Positions 1 to 10,274 of a stretch of DNA of 64,000 bases are shown here, in pieces; position 1 is the first letter of the stretch; each line of letters starts with the position of its first letter. Position numbers and translations under genes: made by a program. Source of the DNA: an alpha proteobacterium AAP38. GTDB taxonomy: Bacteria; Pseudomonadota; Alphaproteobacteria; Azospirillales; Azospirillaceae. The notes under the pieces were generated by a model that saw only the letters and a list, made by a program, of their open reading frames with translations, was not told the DNA's origin and ran no database searches. The DNA lies in contig LJHR01000015.1 in NCBI GenBank assembly GCA_001296005.1, positions 124,001-188,000 of the forward strand, given 5' to 3'.

Positions 1-232
1 CGCTCCGGTAACTGGCCTTGAACGCCCAGTAAAGGATGGCGACATCCAGCCCCATGAAGCCGATGACGGGCCAGGCCCCCGACAGGTAGAAGGCGACGCC
101 AGCCCCCAGGCTCAACCCGCCGACGCACCACATCAGGCGCCGGAACCCCACGGGGCTCAGGCTGCGATGGGGATGGATCACAGCCCGGAACAGGACCGTG
201 CCATCGGTTGATGGGGCGACCGCATCATTCAT
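1..232 (-). CDS. DUF2244 family membrane protein (partial, C-terminus outside window)
   Basis: The minus strand reads from an ATG at 232 off the left edge, giving 77 codons. The N-terminal part contains HPHRSLSP and then two hydrophobic stretches (around residues 30-50 and 53-70), the typical start of DUF2244 proteins: small inner-membrane proteins of alphaproteobacteria with no established biochemical role. It diverges from nth, which starts at 303, so the two share a 70-bp promoter region. The family call rests on the HPHRSL motif, the hydrophobic pattern and the divergent nth neighbour. The gene is truncated only by the window boundary; no damage is seen. Confidence 0.75.
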   Translation of the reverse strand, partial: MNDAVAPSTDGTVLFRAVIHPHRSLSPVGFRRLMWCVGGLSLGAGVAFYLSGAWPVIGFMGLDVAILYWAFKASYRS

Positions 233-302
233 GACACAGACGATAGGACGCCGACAGCAGCCCGGCAAGGTGGGGCGATTGCGACAGGCTGTCCCGCCGA
301 CT

Positions 303-977
303 ATGTTAAGCCCACCCCTGCCCCCGCCCGGATGCCCCCAATTGAAGCGCGCCGCCATCGACGAATTCTTCCGCCGCCTGTCGGAGGCCAATCCGGAACC
401 GAAGACGGAGCTGGAATATTCCAACCCCTATACATTGCTGGTGGCCGTCGTTCTGTCGGCCCAGGCCACCGATGTCGGCGTGAACAAGGCGACCCGGGCG
501 CTGTTCGAAAAGGCCGACAATCCGACGGCCATGGTGGCCCTGGGCGAGGCGGTGGTGCGCGACCATATCAAGACCATCGGCCTTTATAAGAACAAGGCCG
601 CCAACACCATCAAGCTGTCCGAGATCCTGCTGGCCAAGCATGGCGGCGAGGTGCCGAGGCTGCGGGAGGATCTGGAGGAACTGCCGGGCGTGGGGCGCAA
701 GACGGCTAACGTTGTCCTGAACACCGCCTTTGGGGAGCCGACCATCGCCGTCGATACCCATATTTTCCGCGTCTCCAACCGAACCGGTCTGGCGCCCGGC
801 AAGGATGTCGATGCGGTGGAGCAGGCCCTCCTGAAGCGCGTGCCCAAGACCTGGCGCTTGAACGCGCACCATTGGCTGATCCTGCACGGGCGTTATGTCT
901 GCAAGGCGCGCAAGCCGGATTGCCCCACCTGCATCGTCCGTGATCTTTGCGGGTTCGAGGCCAAAGTGCTGGAATAG
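303..977 (+). CDS. nth: Endonuclease III (DNA glycosylase / AP lyase)
   Basis: This base-excision-repair enzyme removes oxidised pyrimidines and nicks the resulting abasic site. The protein is 224 residues from the ATG at 303. The helix-hairpin-helix LPGVGRKTANVV lies at residues 127-138, with the catalytic lysine equivalent at 133 and the catalytic aspartate at 151 in VDTHIFR; their 18-residue spacing equals that of E. coli K120/D138. C200, C207, C210 and C216 form the C-X6-C-X2-C-X5-C ligand set for the 4Fe-4S cluster. The frame is open upstream to 198, and ATG 231 would overlap the DUF2244 start; I prefer 303 because the length then matches the family (about 210-230). hemW follows after 5 bp, suggesting co-transcription. 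Confidence 0.95.
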   Translation: MLSPPLPPPGCPQLKRAAIDEFFRRLSEANPEPKTELEYSNPYTLLVAVVLSAQATDVGVNKATRALFEKADNPTAMVALGEAVVRDHIKTIGLYKNKAANTIKLSEILLAKHGGEVPRLREDLEELPGVGRKTANVVLNTAFGEPTIAVDTHIFRVSNRTGLAPGKDVDAVEQALLKRVPKTWRLNAHHWLILHGRYVCKARKPDCPTCIVRDLCGFEAKVLE

Positions 978-982
978 GAAGT

Positions 983-2155
983 ATGTTGATGCGTACCCCG
1001 CCCCATCCGGGTTTCGCGCTTTATGTGCATTGGCCGTTCTGCGCGTCCAAATGCCCTTATTGCGACTTCAATTCCCATGTCCGGGAAAGGGTGGATCAGC
1101 CGCGCTGGGCCGAGGCCATGCTGCGCGAACTGGATCATTTCGCTGATCTGACGCCGGGCCGCACCCTGACTTCCGTCTTTTTCGGCGGCGGCACCCCGTC
1201 GCTGATGCCGCCCTCCACCGTGGAAGCCATTCTGAAGCGCGCGGATGAACGCTGGGGCCTGCCCGCCGGGACGGAAGTGACGCTGGAGGCAAACCCGACC
1301 AGCGTGGAGGCCGACAAGTTCCGTGCCTTCCGCGCCGCCGGGGTCAACCGCGTCAGCCTGGGCATCCAGGCCCTGAATGAGGCGGACCTGAAGGCCCTGG
1401 GCCGGCGGCATTCGGCGGATGAGGCGTTGACCGCCATCGGTCTGGCCCGCGCCATCTTCCCCCGATACAGCTTCGACCTGATCTATGCCCGGCCGGACCA
1501 GACCGTGGCGGCCTGGCGGGAGGAACTGTCGCGTGCCCTGGACCATGCCGTCGGGCATCTGTCGCTTTACCAGTTGACCATTGAGGAAGGTACGCAGTTC
1601 CACATGCTGCACGCCCGTGGCGAGCTGGTCCTGCCGGAGGAGGAGGTACAGGGAGAGCTTTATGCGGCGACGCAGGAGGTGCTGAACGCCGCCGGCCTGC
1701 CCGCCTATGAAGTGTCGAACCATGCGCGACCCGGCGAGGAAAGCCGCCATAACCTGACCTACTGGCGCTATGGCGATTATGTCGGCATCGGGCCGGGGGC
1801 GCATGGCCGCCTGACCCTGCCCGGCCAGGGCAAGGTCGCCACCCGCACCCACCGCGCGCCGGAGATCTGGCTGGAGCGGACGCTGGCCAATGGCACCGGC
1901 GCCAAACCGTTCGAAGCCGTGGCCGATGCCGACCGGTTGACCGAGATGCTGATGATGGGGCTACGCCTGTCGGAGGGTGTGTCGCTGGAACGGCTGGCGG
2001 CGGAAACGGGCAAGCCGCTGACGGACTGGATCAATGCCTCCCGTCTGGACGGCCTGGTCCGCCATGGCATGCTGGAACAGCGCGGCCCCATTCTGGCCGC
2101 CACAATCGACGGGCGGGAGCGGTTGAACGCCGTACTGGCCCGGTTGCTGGGGTGA
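983..2155 (+). CDS. hemW: Radical SAM haem chaperone HemW
   Basis: This HemN-like radical SAM protein belongs to the HemW subgroup, which binds haem and is thought to deliver it to respiratory enzymes; it is not a coproporphyrinogen oxidase. The radical SAM cysteines C20, C24 and C27 sit in FCASKCPYCDF, and FFGGGTPS follows as the SAM-binding glycine motif. The HWPFC context just after the start is typical of HemW; true HemN has a longer N-terminal extension. I start at ATG 983 because GGAA lies just upstream and the 390-residue length fits; the frame stays open to 947. It lies immediately downstream of nth with a 5-bp gap, so one transcript is likely. Confidence 0.93.
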   Translation: MLMRTPPHPGFALYVHWPFCASKCPYCDFNSHVRERVDQPRWAEAMLRELDHFADLTPGRTLTSVFFGGGTPSLMPPSTVEAILKRADERWGLPAGTEVTLEANPTSVEADKFRAFRAAGVNRVSLGIQALNEADLKALGRRHSADEALTAIGLARAIFPRYSFDLIYARPDQTVAAWREELSRALDHAVGHLSLYQLTIEEGTQFHMLHARGELVLPEEEVQGELYAATQEVLNAAGLPAYEVSNHARPGEESRHNLTYWRYGDYVGIGPGAHGRLTLPGQGKVATRTHRAPEIWLERTLANGTGAKPFEAVADADRLTEMLMMGLRLSEGVSLERLAAETGKPLTDWINASRLDGLVRHGMLEQRGPILAATIDGRERLNAVLARLLG

Positions 2156-2431
2156 TTAGTACTTATGAACTATCCAACTGGATAGGAGTGACTGCGTAGC
2201 CTGTTTAATAAAATGCCGTAAATTTCCGCATAAGCATGTCATCGACAGTCATTGTGGAAACCACGATGGCCAGAAGATGGCCTGATATCCAAAATCATAC
2301 CCCGAGATGCGGTCATTTGGTTTGGTGATATCGAAGCTGAAGCGGTTTGATTTTGTATCCAAACCATTTTTCTTCGTATCCACTTGGAACCAAGCTGTCG
2401 CCCATCCGGAAATTTGCCTTATGGAGCCGGC

Positions 2432-5377
2432 ATGCGCAGCAATGGTCCCGTCACGAACCGGGAAGTGGAGATGACGGATGGCGACCTGTTGGTGTCGAAG
2501 ACCGATACCGGCGGCCGTATCATCTTCGTCAATGATGCCTTCATCGCCATCAGCGGCTTTTCCGAACAGGAACTGCTGGGCGCGCCGCACAATGTCATCC
2601 GCCATCCCGACATGCCGAAGGAGGCGTTCGCCGACCTTTGGGCCACCGTGAAGGCGGGCCGCCCTTGGGAAGGGCTGGTCAAGAACCGTTGCAAGAACGG
2701 GGATCATTACTGGGTCCGGGCCAATGTCACCCCGATGCTGGAGGATGGGCAGGTCACGGGCTACATCTCCATCCGGTCGAAGCCGTCGCGGGCCGATGTC
2801 GCCATGGCGGAAAGTCTTTATGGCGCGATGCGCAGCGGCAACGCCGGAAACCGTCAGGTGCGGGGCGGCAGTGTACAGGGGACGGGCCTGCTGGCCATGG
2901 CCGGGCACTGGCTCAATTCCGTGCGCGGACGGCTGGTCGTGGTCTTCACGCTGATGCTGTTGCTGCAGCTGGTGATCGGCGGCATGGGCATGAAGGCCGC
3001 CGATGATGGGCACGAACGTATCGCGCATCTGAACGAGGAGGCCGTCGTGCATATGCGCCGGCTGAAGATCGTGTCGGATGCCTATGCCGTCTTCATCGTC
3101 GACGCCTCGCACAAGGTCCGCAACGGCAACTTCACCTGGGAGGAAGGCATCAAATCCATTGACAAGGCCCATGCCGATATCCGCCGTGAATGGGCGGATT
3201 TCACCGGGTCGGACATGGATGATGATGAACGGGCCCTGATCGCCAGGGTGACACCCCTGCTGGGGACCGCTGACCGCACCGTCGATGCCCTGCAAGCCGC
3301 CATGAAGGCGCAGGACCGCGCCGCCCTGGACCAGCTGGTGAAGGAGAAACTGTACCAGACCATCGACCCCGTCTCCGACATCATCAGCCAGCTGGCCGAA
3401 ATCCAGCTGGCGCACGGGCCGGAAGCCCTGGCGGAGAGCGAAAGGGAGCATGCCACCCTGCTGCTGGTGCAATGGATCATCGGTCCCCTGGGTCTGGCTG
3501 TCACCATCGCTGCCGGTCTGTGGCTGCTGCTGACCATCCGCCGGCCCATGGCCGCCATGCGCAACGCCTTCGACGCCATTGCTGCCGGACGTATGGACCA
3601 GCCCATCGACATGCCCGAAGCGCGGGAATTCAAGGGCGTGTTCGGGCAGTTGCGCGCCACCCGCGCCAAACTGGCCTTCTCGCGGGAGGAGCGACAAGTG
3701 GCGGAGGCCAAGTCAAGGGCCGAGACGCGCCAGCGTCTGCTGGAGACCTGCGACGCTATCGAAACCGACCTGATTGCCACATGGCAGGGTGTGGAACAGA
3801 GCTGTCAGCGCGTGGTGGGCGGCATGGATCAGTTGAGCCATGCCATCGGGTCGGTGCGAGAAAATGCCGTACTGCTGTCCTCGATCGCTGAACAGACATC
3901 GGCCAATGCCCAGAATGTGGCCGCCGCGACGGAGGAGTTGGGGGTTTCGGGGACCGAGATCGCACGGCAGGCCAGCCTGTCCAATCAGGTCGTGGCACGC
4001 GCCGTCGCTAGCGCCCGCGACGCGCAGGGGGCCGTCTCCCGCATGTCGGAAGCCACGGGCGAAATCCGCGCGGTTGTCGGCCTGATCGCCGAAATCGCGG
4101 AGCAGACCAACCTTCTGGCCCTGAATGCCACGATCGAGGCCGCACGCGCCGGTGATGCCGGCAAGGGCTTTGCGGTGGTTGCATCTGAGGTGAAAAGCCT
4201 GTCCAACCAGACCCGAAATGCGACCGAGGATATCGCCAAGCGGATCGAGGCCGTGCATGCCGCCGTGGAAGGCAGCGTCGATGGCATCAATGCCGTGATC
4301 CGCGTGGTGGAGGAGATCAATCACACGGCGACGGCCACCGCCGCCGCCGTGGAGGAGCAGTCCGCCGCCAGTGCCGAGATCGGTCGCAATGCCGAGGAAT
4401 CGGCCAGCGGTGCCGCCCAGGTCAGCCAGAGTGTGGCAAGGATCAGCGGCGATGTGGACGAGGCCAGTCAGGTGACGGGGGAGGTTCAGGCGCGGGTCGG
4501 CGATACCCAGCGGTCGGTCTCCGCCCTGCGCACACGGCTGCTGACCACCCTGCGGCAATCGGTGGCCGGCGACCGGCGCGGCAATGACCGTATCCCCACC
4601 GACCTGCCCGCCCGTCTGGTATCCGGTGGTGGCAACTGGGATATCCGGGTGCTGGACCTTTCGGTGGATGGCGCACTGCTGACCATGCCGGCGGGGCTGA
4701 AGGTCGATCCCGGCGCACGGGCACAGCTGACTTTGGCCGGTCTGGGCACCTTGTCAACGCGGCTGGTGGGTTCCAGCGAGCTGGGTCTGCATGTGAATTT
4801 CGAACCGCGTGCGCAGGAGCAGGAGGCGCTGAACGGCTTCGTTCAGCAACTCGTGAATGCCGAGTCGCTGTTCGTGACTGCTGCACAGGACACAGCCGCG
4901 AAGCTGGGGGTTGCCCTGTCGGAAGCCTTGGCCGCCGGGAGGATCAGCGAGGATGATCTGTTCTCCACCGAACTGCATCTGGTACCGGGATCTGACCCCG
5001 AACAGTTCATCGCCCCCTTTACGGCCCTGACGGATCAACTGTTCCCCGCCATCCAGGAGCCGGTCCTGAAGCTTGACCCGTCGGTGCAGTTCTGCGCGGC
5101 AGTGACAGGCATCGGCTATCTGCCCACCCATAACGCCAAATTCAGCGAGGCGCCGCGACCCGGTGACCGTGACTGGAATATCGGCCATTGCCGCAACCGC
5201 CGCATTTTTGACGACCGGGCCGGCATGGCCGCCAGCCGCAATAGCCGCCCCTTCCTGATGCAGGCCTATATGCGCGATATGGGCGGCGGGCAGGTTGTGC
5301 GCATGAAGGAGGTTGACGCCCCCATCATCGTCGCCGGCCGCCGCTGGGGCAATCTGCGCCTCGCCTACAAGAAGTGA
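2432..5377 (+). CDS. Methyl-accepting chemotaxis protein with PAS, PilZ and C-terminal Cache-like domains
   Basis: This 981-residue chemoreceptor starts at ATG 2432 with GGAG 5 nt upstream. An Aer-type PAS domain occupies about residues 15-120 (motif [10 protein letters not shown]). Transmembrane segments lie near 168-186 and 346-368 and bracket a roughly 160-residue periplasmic helical region, followed by HAMP and a methyl-accepting domain with the signalling tip [20 protein letters not shown] near 553-572. A PilZ domain follows (about 714-790; DLSVDGALL), so cyclic-di-GMP may modulate output. The final 180 residues contain [25 protein letters not shown] and [11 protein letters not shown], a Cache-like C-terminal module seen in some chemoreceptors and predicted here to be cytoplasmic. 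The ligand cannot be read from sequence. The 276 bp upstream hold no gene. Confidence 0.92.
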   Translation: MRSNGPVTNREVEMTDGDLLVSKTDTGGRIIFVNDAFIAISGFSEQELLGAPHNVIRHPDMPKEAFADLWATVKAGRPWEGLVKNRCKNGDHYWVRANVTPMLEDGQVTGYISIRSKPSRADVAMAESLYGAMRSGNAGNRQVRGGSVQGTGLLAMAGHWLNSVRGRLVVVFTLMLLLQLVIGGMGMKAADDGHERIAHLNEEAVVHMRRLKIVSDAYAVFIVDASHKVRNGNFTWEEGIKSIDKAHADIRREWADFTGSDMDDDERALIARVTPLLGTADRTVDALQAAMKAQDRAALDQLVKEKLYQTIDPVSDIISQLAEIQLAHGPEALAESEREHATLLLVQWIIGPLGLAVTIAAGLWLLLTIRRPMAAMRNAFDAIAAGRMDQPIDMPEAREFKGVFGQLRATRAKLAFSREERQVAEAKSRAETRQRLLETCDAIETDLIATWQGVEQSCQRVVGGMDQLSHAIGSVRENAVLLSSIAEQTSANAQNVAAATEELGVSGTEIARQASLSNQVVARAVASARDAQGAVSRMSEATGEIRAVVGLIAEIAEQTNLLALNATIEAARAGDAGKGFAVVASEVKSLSNQTRNATEDIAKRIEAVHAAVEGSVDGINAVIRVVEEINHTATATAAAVEEQSAASAEIGRNAEESASGAAQVSQSVARISGDVDEASQVTGEVQARVGDTQRSVSALRTRLLTTLRQSVAGDRRGNDRIPTDLPARLVSGGGNWDIRVLDLSVDGALLTMPAGLKVDPGARAQLTLAGLGTLSTRLVGSSELGLHVNFEPRAQEQEALNGFVQQLVNAESLFVTAAQDTAAKLGVALSEALAAGRISEDDLFSTELHLVPGSDPEQFIAPFTALTDQLFPAIQEPVLKLDPSVQFCAAVTGIGYLPTHNAKFSEAPRPGDRDWNIGHCRNRRIFDDRAGMAASRNSRPFLMQAYMRDMGGGQVVRMKEVDAPIIVAGRRWGNLRLAYKK

Positions 5378-5457
5378 CCCTGCCGGAAGCCCACCTGGAA
5401 CCGGTCCATGGGGGCTTTCCCGGCGGCGCGATTGCCGCTATATGGGGGGCGTGGTTG

Positions 5458-5534
5458 GCGTCCGTAGCTCATCAGGATAGAGCGCCGGTTTCCTAAACTG
5501 GAGGCAGCAGGTTCGAGTCCTGCCGGGCGCGCCA
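5458..5534 (+). tRNA. tRNA-Arg (anticodon CCU)
   Basis: A 77-nt cloverleaf can be folded by eye. The acceptor stem GCGUCCG pairs with CGGGCGC and contains one U-G pair. The anticodon stem CCGGU/ACUGG carries loop UUCCUAA, so the anticodon is CCU, which reads AGG. The T arm is GCAGG-UUCGAGU-CCUGC. The discriminator is G and CCA is encoded in the DNA (5532-5534). It lies between the chemoreceptor gene and the convergent cobT. I see no integrase gene or duplicated 3' end nearby, so it does not look like an occupied attachment site. Confidence 0.95.
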
Positions 5535-5551
5535 CATTTCCCCGCCTGAAA

Positions 5552-7441
5552 TCAACGCCGACCGCCCGCCGCACGGCGTGGGGCAGCGCCCCAGCCACGA
5601 CGGCTATCCTCGTCGAACAGTTCCGCCAGCTTTTCCATCATGGTGCCGCCCAGCTGTTCGGCATCGATGATGGTGACGGCGCGCCGGTAATAGCGCGTGA
5701 CGTCATGGCCGATGCCAATAGCCACCAGTTCGACCGGGCTTTTGGTTTCGATCCAGTCGATGACGGCGCGCAGATGCTTTTCCAGGTAGGAGCCGTTATT
5801 GACCGACAGGGTGCTGTCATCCACGGGCGCGCCATCGCTGATCACCATCAGGATGCGGCGCTGTTCAGGGCGGCCCAGCAGTCGCTGATGCGCCCACATC
5901 AACGCCTCGCCGTCGATATTCTCCTTCAGGATGCCTTCGCGCAGCATCAGGCCCAGATTGCGGCGCACGCGGCGCCAGGGGGCATCGGCCCCCTTGTAGA
6001 TGATATTACGCAGATCGTTCAGGCGGCCCGGCTGCGGCGGCTTACCAGCCGCGATCCAGCGTTCGCGTGACTGCCCACCCTTCCAGGCGCGCGTCGTGAA
6101 ACCCAGGATTTCCACCTTTACGCCACAGCGTTCCAGGGTGCGCGACAGGATGTCGGCGCTCATCGCCGCGATGGAGATGGGGCGGCCGCGCATGGAGCCG
6201 GAATTGTCGATCAGGAGGGTGACGACGGTATCGCGGAAATCCGTCTCATTCTCGCGCTTGAAAGACAGGGGCACCGTCGGGTTGATGACAACACGGGCCA
6301 GACGCGCCGCGTCCAGCATGCCTTCTTCCAGGTCGAATTCCCACGACCGTGTCTGCTTGGCCAGCAGGCGGCGCTGCAACCGGTTGGCCAGCTTGGAGAT
6401 CACGCCCTGCAGGTGCTGAAGCTGCTGATCCAGCATCAGACGCAGGCGGGTCAGCTCATCGGGGTCACACAGGTCAGCGGCGTCCACCACCTCATCAAAG
6501 GCGGTGGTGTAAGGCTTGTAGGTGCCGGCATCGGGTTCGTTGCGGGACCGTTCGGGGCGCGGCTGCTGTCCGGGATTGCCCGGCTCTTCGGAGCCTTCGC
6601 CCTCGCTCAGTTCGCCTTCGGCCTTCTCGCCATCCTCGCCCTCAGCGGCCTCTTCGGAGCGGCGCTGCTGTTGCTGCTGCTCCTGCATTTCCTGCGACTG
6701 ATCTTCGCCGGATTGCTGCTGGCCGCCCTGGCTGTCCATCTCCTTGTCGCTGTCGCCGGCATCGGGGCTTTCAGGCGCATTGTCCTGCTCGCCCTCGTCG
6801 CTTTCCGGCTCGGCCCCCACTTCCATATCCATGTCGGACAGCAGACGACGGACAGCCTTGGCATAAGCGTCCTGGTCCTCCATGACGCCCGACAGCTTGT
6901 CCAAACCGGTCCCCAGCTTGTCAGCCACCTTCTGCCGCCAGAGATCGACAGCGGCGCGCGCACTTTCCGGGGGTGGCGCCCCCGTCATGGCTTCGCGCGC
7001 CAGCAGCCGCAGCACATCCGGTACCGGCACCTGTTCAGGATCGTTCAGCCGGTCGAAACCCGCCTTGCGGTACTTCTCCTCCAGGTTGGCGGCCAGATTG
7101 CCGGCTACGCCCCGCATCTGGGTGGCGCCGATCGCCTCCACCCGCGCCTGTTCCAGCGCCTCATACGACAGGCGGGCCTGCTCGCTGACCGGCATGCGGT
7201 TGGCATGGATGGCGGCGTTGTGGTGGCGCAGGCGCAGGGCCGCAGCATCCGCCGACCCGCGCACATGCGCCAGTTCCCGTGGGTTCAGGTCGCGGGGCGG
7301 CAGCGGTACCCGTACCCGTGTTCCCGCCACACCGGCAGGTTCAGAGGAGAAGCCCACCACCAGATCCTTGCGGTCCGCCAGGGCCCGCACGGTGGCGGTG
7401 GTGGCGCGCTTGAAGGTCTCAAGGGGGCTTTCCTGGGTCAT
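5552..7441 (-). CDS. cobT: Aerobic cobaltochelatase subunit CobT
   Basis: CobT works with CobN and CobS to insert cobalt into hydrogenobyrinic acid a,c-diamide in aerobic cobalamin synthesis. The protein is 629 residues. The N-terminal half is typical CobT; residues about 210-330 are a low-complexity acidic and Gln-rich linker (runs of E, S and Q). A von Willebrand A domain follows, with MIDAS residues DNSGS at 412-416, expected to bind Mg2+ and pair with the AAA+ subunit CobS. cobS lies upstream on the same strand but is separated by a terminator and two small genes, so cobT is probably not simply co-transcribed with it. The gene converges on tRNA-Arg. Confidence 0.95.
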   Translation of the reverse strand: MTQESPLETFKRATTATVRALADRKDLVVGFSSEPAGVAGTRVRVPLPPRDLNPRELAHVRGSADAAALRLRHHNAAIHANRMPVSEQARLSYEALEQARVEAIGATQMRGVAGNLAANLEEKYRKAGFDRLNDPEQVPVPDVLRLLAREAMTGAPPPESARAAVDLWRQKVADKLGTGLDKLSGVMEDQDAYAKAVRRLLSDMDMEVGAEPESDEGEQDNAPESPDAGDSDKEMDSQGGQQQSGEDQSQEMQEQQQQQRRSEEAAEGEDGEKAEGELSEGEGSEEPGNPGQQPRPERSRNEPDAGTYKPYTTAFDEVVDAADLCDPDELTRLRLMLDQQLQHLQGVISKLANRLQRRLLAKQTRSWEFDLEEGMLDAARLARVVINPTVPLSFKRENETDFRDTVVTLLIDNSGSMRGRPISIAAMSADILSRTLERCGVKVEILGFTTRAWKGGQSRERWIAAGKPPQPGRLNDLRNIIYKGADAPWRRVRRNLGLMLREGILKENIDGEALMWAHQRLLGRPEQRRILMVISDGAPVDDSTLSVNNGSYLEKHLRAVIDWIETKSPVELVAIGIGHDVTRYYRRAVTIIDAEQLGGTMMEKLAELFDEDSRRGWGAAPRRAAGGRR

Positions 7442-7570
7442 GATCCGTCACTGTTCCATCCGCCCGCATCGACAGGGCGCACAGCAACAATAACGGATGG
7501 GTGTGATCATACCCAACCATTTTGCCAGGGTCGCCTATCCGTCCCGATCATGACGGGCGGGAGAAACGGG

Positions 7571-7846
7571 TTATTTAGGCGTCTTTGAGGCGGCGTCGTT
7601 GCGCTGCATCTGCTCGGTCTCCGCCCGCTGCTGGCGGTAGAACTCATCCCATTCCGCCTTGGTGCGGCACACCTTCTTGGCGGCGAGACGGCTTCCCGTC
7701 TCCTTTTCCTTCTTACAGATTTGCTTGTCGGCTTCCGATGCGGTCGTTGCCGCTGGCGCCTGCCCGCTGCCCGACTGGGCCTGGGCGACAAAGGCCGTTG
7801 CAGCCGTAAGGGCCAAGGCCAGAACAAAGGATACAGAACCGCGCAT
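7571..7846 (-). CDS. Small exported protein, paralogue 1 (unknown function)
   Basis: This 91-residue protein starts at ATG 7846, with GGGGAGG upstream. It has a clear Sec signal peptide (MRGSVSFVLALALTAATAFV, cleavage probably after AQA), a short Ala/Gln/Ser linker, and a basic C-terminal motif with ICKKEKETGSRLAAKKVC followed by RTKAEWDEFYRQQRAETEQ. The two cysteines are 17 residues apart and may form a disulphide in the periplasm. The last 50 residues are nearly identical to the neighbouring gene at 7981-8277, so the pair is a tandem duplication. Small proteins with this motif occur across proteobacteria, but I know of no assigned function. A metal or cobalt link is only suggested by position between cobT and cobS. 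Confidence 0.85.
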   Translation of the reverse strand: MRGSVSFVLALALTAATAFVAQAQSGSGQAPAATTASEADKQICKKEKETGSRLAAKKVCRTKAEWDEFYRQQRAETEQMQRNDAASKTPK

Positions 7847-7980
7847 GTGCTTCCTCCCCTGTTGATGGGTTTGCCCAGGCCCGGTCATGTCATGCCCGAT
7901 GGACAACGACGGGAGCGGCGTACCGCCCCTGCCGTCGATACGGGCCGCCCCATCGCGGCCCGCCATCGCGCGACATGCGA

Positions 7981-8277
7981 TCAGCCCTTGGGCGTCTTGA
8001 TCGCCATATCGTTACGCTGCATCTGCTCCGTCTCGGCGCGCTGCAGACGGTAGAACTCGTCCCACTCCGCCTTGGTGCGGCAAACCTTCTTCTTGGCCAG
8101 ACGGGTGCCCGTCGGCTTTTCGCCCTTGCAGATTTCCTTATTGGCATCATCGGCAGTCGCCGTCGCCGCACCAGCCTGCGCATCACCCGCCGGTGCAGCT
8201 TGGGCCATGGCAATACCGGCCACGAACGGCTGAGCGGCCAACATCAGTGCGGCCACCCCCAATCCAAACTTCTTCAT
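7981..8277 (-). CDS. Small exported protein, paralogue 2 (unknown function)
   Basis: This 98-residue protein starts at ATG 8277, with GGAG upstream. The signal peptide is MKKFGLGVAALMLAAQPFVA plus an extended Ala-rich segment ending near AMAQA. The mature part carries ICKGEKPTGTRLAKKKVC and RTKAEWDEFYRLQRAETEQ, matching paralogue 1 almost residue for residue; signal peptides and linkers differ, so selection appears to act on the C-terminal motif. The gap between the pair is 134 bp. Upstream lie an AT-rich stretch (8400-8460) that could hold the promoter and the cobS terminator, so the pair probably has its own transcription start. Function is unknown. Confidence 0.85.
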   Translation of the reverse strand: MKKFGLGVAALMLAAQPFVAGIAMAQAAPAGDAQAGAATATADDANKEICKGEKPTGTRLAKKKVCRTKAEWDEFYRLQRAETEQMQRNDMAIKTPKG

Positions 8278-8458
8278 CGTCGCATTCTCCAAAGTAACAA
8301 TACATGCCCCAAGACATACAATAACGGATATTTGATGCGCGGGCAATTGCCGCGCCGCAACCAATCGATAATACGAAAGGCAGAGTCGAAAAGCCTTCTA
8401 GACAGATTGAATGTTAAACATGTTAATTCATTGCAGTTTTGCAAATAAATAGCTGAAT

Positions 8459-8493
8459 GAAAAAGGCGGCCACATCGTTGATGCAGCCGCCTT
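8459..8493 (-). terminator. Rho-independent terminator after cobS
   Basis: On the minus strand AAGGCGGC pairs with GCCGCCTT around a 15-nt loop and is followed by a run of five T. It sits 23 bp past the cobS stop and upstream of the two small exported-protein genes, isolating cobS transcription from cobT. Confidence 0.75.
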
Positions 8494-8515
8494 GTAAATC
8501 TTCAGAGGTTTATGC

Positions 8516-9520
8516 TTAGACGAGTGTGCCCTTGAATGCACCCGTCGGCAATTCCTGGCCGAAGCAGCGCTGATAATATTCCGCAACGGTGGCGCGCTCG
8601 ACCTCGTCACACTTGTTCAGGAAGGAAACACGGAAGGCAAAACCAACATCGCCGCCGAAAATCGCCGCGTTCTGGGCCCAGGTGATCACGGTACGCGGGC
8701 TCATCACCGTCGAAATGTCACCGGCGATGAAGCCGCTGCGGGTCATTTCGGCCAGACGGACCATGGCGGCCACGGTGCCGCGCCGTTCATCCGTGTCGTA
8801 ATCCGGCACCTTGGACAGGATGATCCGCACCTCGTCGGCATGCGGCAGGTAATTCAGGGTCGCCACGATGTTCCAGCGGTCCATCTGGCCCTGGTTGATC
8901 TGCTGGGTACCATGATAAAGGCCCGTCGTATCGCCCAGGCCGACCGTGTTGGCCGTGGCGAACAGGCGGAAGGCCGGGTGCGGGCGGATAACCTTGTTCT
9001 GGTCCAGCAGGGTCAGCTTGCCTTCCAGCTCCAGCACACGCTGGATCACGAACATCACGTCGGGGCGACCGGCATCATATTCGTCGAAGACAACGGCACA
9101 GGCGTGCTGAAGCGCCCAGGGCAGAATGCCTTCGCGATATTCCGTCACCTGCTTGCCGTCGCGCAGGACGATGGCGTCCTTGCCGATCAGGTCGATACGG
9201 CTGATATGGCTGTCCAGGTTGACGCGGATGCAGGGCCAGTTCAGTCGGGCCGCGACCTGTTCGATATGGGTCGACTTGCCGGTGCCGTGATAGCCCTGGA
9301 TCATGACGCGGCGGTTGTAGGCGAAGCCGGCCAGGATGGCCATCGTCGTCTCGCGGTCGAAGCGATAGGCCTTGTCCCGCTCCGGCACATGTTCCGTGGC
9401 AACGGAAAAGGCCGGGACACGCATGTCGCTGTCGATGCCGAAAACCTCGCGCACGGACACGGTGATGTCGGGCAGTTCGGGATGGGTGGCCGTGCTGTTG
9501 GAAACCATGTCGGGTGCCAT
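8516..9520 (-). CDS. cobS: Aerobic cobaltochelatase subunit CobS (AAA+ ATPase)
   Basis: CobS is the ATPase that assembles with CobT and powers cobalt insertion by CobN. The protein is 334 residues. Walker A is GYHGTGKST with the lysine at 82, and Walker B is VVFDEYD with aspartate near 146. The frame extends to a TTG at 9586, but that start would overlap the preceding J-domain gene and lengthen the protein beyond the family norm, so I use ATG 9520; ATG 9508 is also possible. The J-domain gene ends 37 bp upstream on the same strand, an arrangement common in alphaproteobacteria. A terminator follows at 8459-8493. Confidence 0.94.
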   Translation of the reverse strand: MAPDMVSNSTATHPELPDITVSVREVFGIDSDMRVPAFSVATEHVPERDKAYRFDRETTMAILAGFAYNRRVMIQGYHGTGKSTHIEQVAARLNWPCIRVNLDSHISRIDLIGKDAIVLRDGKQVTEYREGILPWALQHACAVVFDEYDAGRPDVMFVIQRVLELEGKLTLLDQNKVIRPHPAFRLFATANTVGLGDTTGLYHGTQQINQGQMDRWNIVATLNYLPHADEVRIILSKVPDYDTDERRGTVAAMVRLAEMTRSGFIAGDISTVMSPRTVITWAQNAAIFGGDVGFAFRVSFLNKCDEVERATVAEYYQRCFGQELPTGAFKGTLV

Positions 9521-9557
9521 TCTTGCGCTGCTTCTGATCTCTGATGCCAGGGGTCTG

Positions 9558-10160
9558 TCAGGCCTGGTCGGGCTGTTGTCCGCCAAAGGCGGCCTTCAGG
9601 GTTGTGTAAGCCTGGTTGATGGATTTCAACCGCTCCTCCGCCTCTTTCGCCCCGCCATTGGCGTCGGGGTGATATTGTTTGGCAAGCTGGCGGTAGCGGG
9701 CTTTGATGGTGGCGAAATCGGCGTCGGGCGGAAGCTCCAGTACCGTCAGCGCCTCTTCCTCCGCCGTGCGGGGCTTGGGGCGCGGGGCGTTCCGGCGGGT
9801 TTCGCCTTCCTCTCCCGACCAGTCGGCGCCAAAGGCGAAGCCGCCATTGAACACCTTGTCGCGGGTGCGCCGTTCATGCGTGCGCCAGTCGCCCATGGGC
9901 CAGGAGGGGCGCTGCCAGGTCGTGTCCTGGCGCACATGACGCTCAATCTCGTCCTGGGTCATGCCGGCGTAGAAGTCCCACGACTTGTTGTAGTCGCGGA
10001 CATGGTCCAGGCAGAACCAGTAATATTCGTTCAGCTTGTCCCGGCCCTTAGGTGCCCGATGTTCCCCCGCTTCCCGGCAGCCGGGATGATCGCACGCGCG
10101 CAGATGGGTGCGCGGTGCCTCCCGGTAGTCAAAGGAAAGATTGGGCCGGTTCTTCTGCAT
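9558..10160 (-). CDS. DnaJ-domain protein associated with cobS
   Basis: In this 200-residue protein the J domain is at the C-terminus (about residues 135-195, HPD motif in [10 protein letters not shown]). The N-terminal half has [20 protein letters not shown] and further conserved Cys, His and Trp residues (CREAG, WFCLDHV), perhaps a small metal site. It has no G/F region or zinc-finger repeats, so it is not the main DnaJ, which is encoded at 18026. A role in recruiting DnaK to the cobaltochelatase is a reasonable guess from position only. It probably shares a transcript with cobS. Confidence 0.88.
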   Translation of the reverse strand: MQKNRPNLSFDYREAPRTHLRACDHPGCREAGEHRAPKGRDKLNEYYWFCLDHVRDYNKSWDFYAGMTQDEIERHVRQDTTWQRPSWPMGDWRTHERRTRDKVFNGGFAFGADWSGEEGETRRNAPRPKPRTAEEEALTVLELPPDADFATIKARYRQLAKQYHPDANGGAKEAEERLKSINQAYTTLKAAFGGQQPDQA

Positions 10161-10274
10161 AGCCGGCAGAGTATGGGTGGCAAGCTTGACGCTGACAAGG
10201 ACGCCGATAATGCGCGTTCCCGGTTGCGCGTCTGCCTGCCATGCAGTCGCACCGGACTTGACGAGGCGAAAAGC

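Noticed and set aside
2249-3697. A 482-codon frame antisense to the chemoreceptor
   Set aside because: It has no ribosome-binding site or domain features and mirrors the codon pattern of the real gene.
5458-5534. tRNA-Arg as a possible integration site for a mobile element
   Set aside because: No integrase, direct repeat of the tRNA 3' end or atypical base composition is seen on either side.
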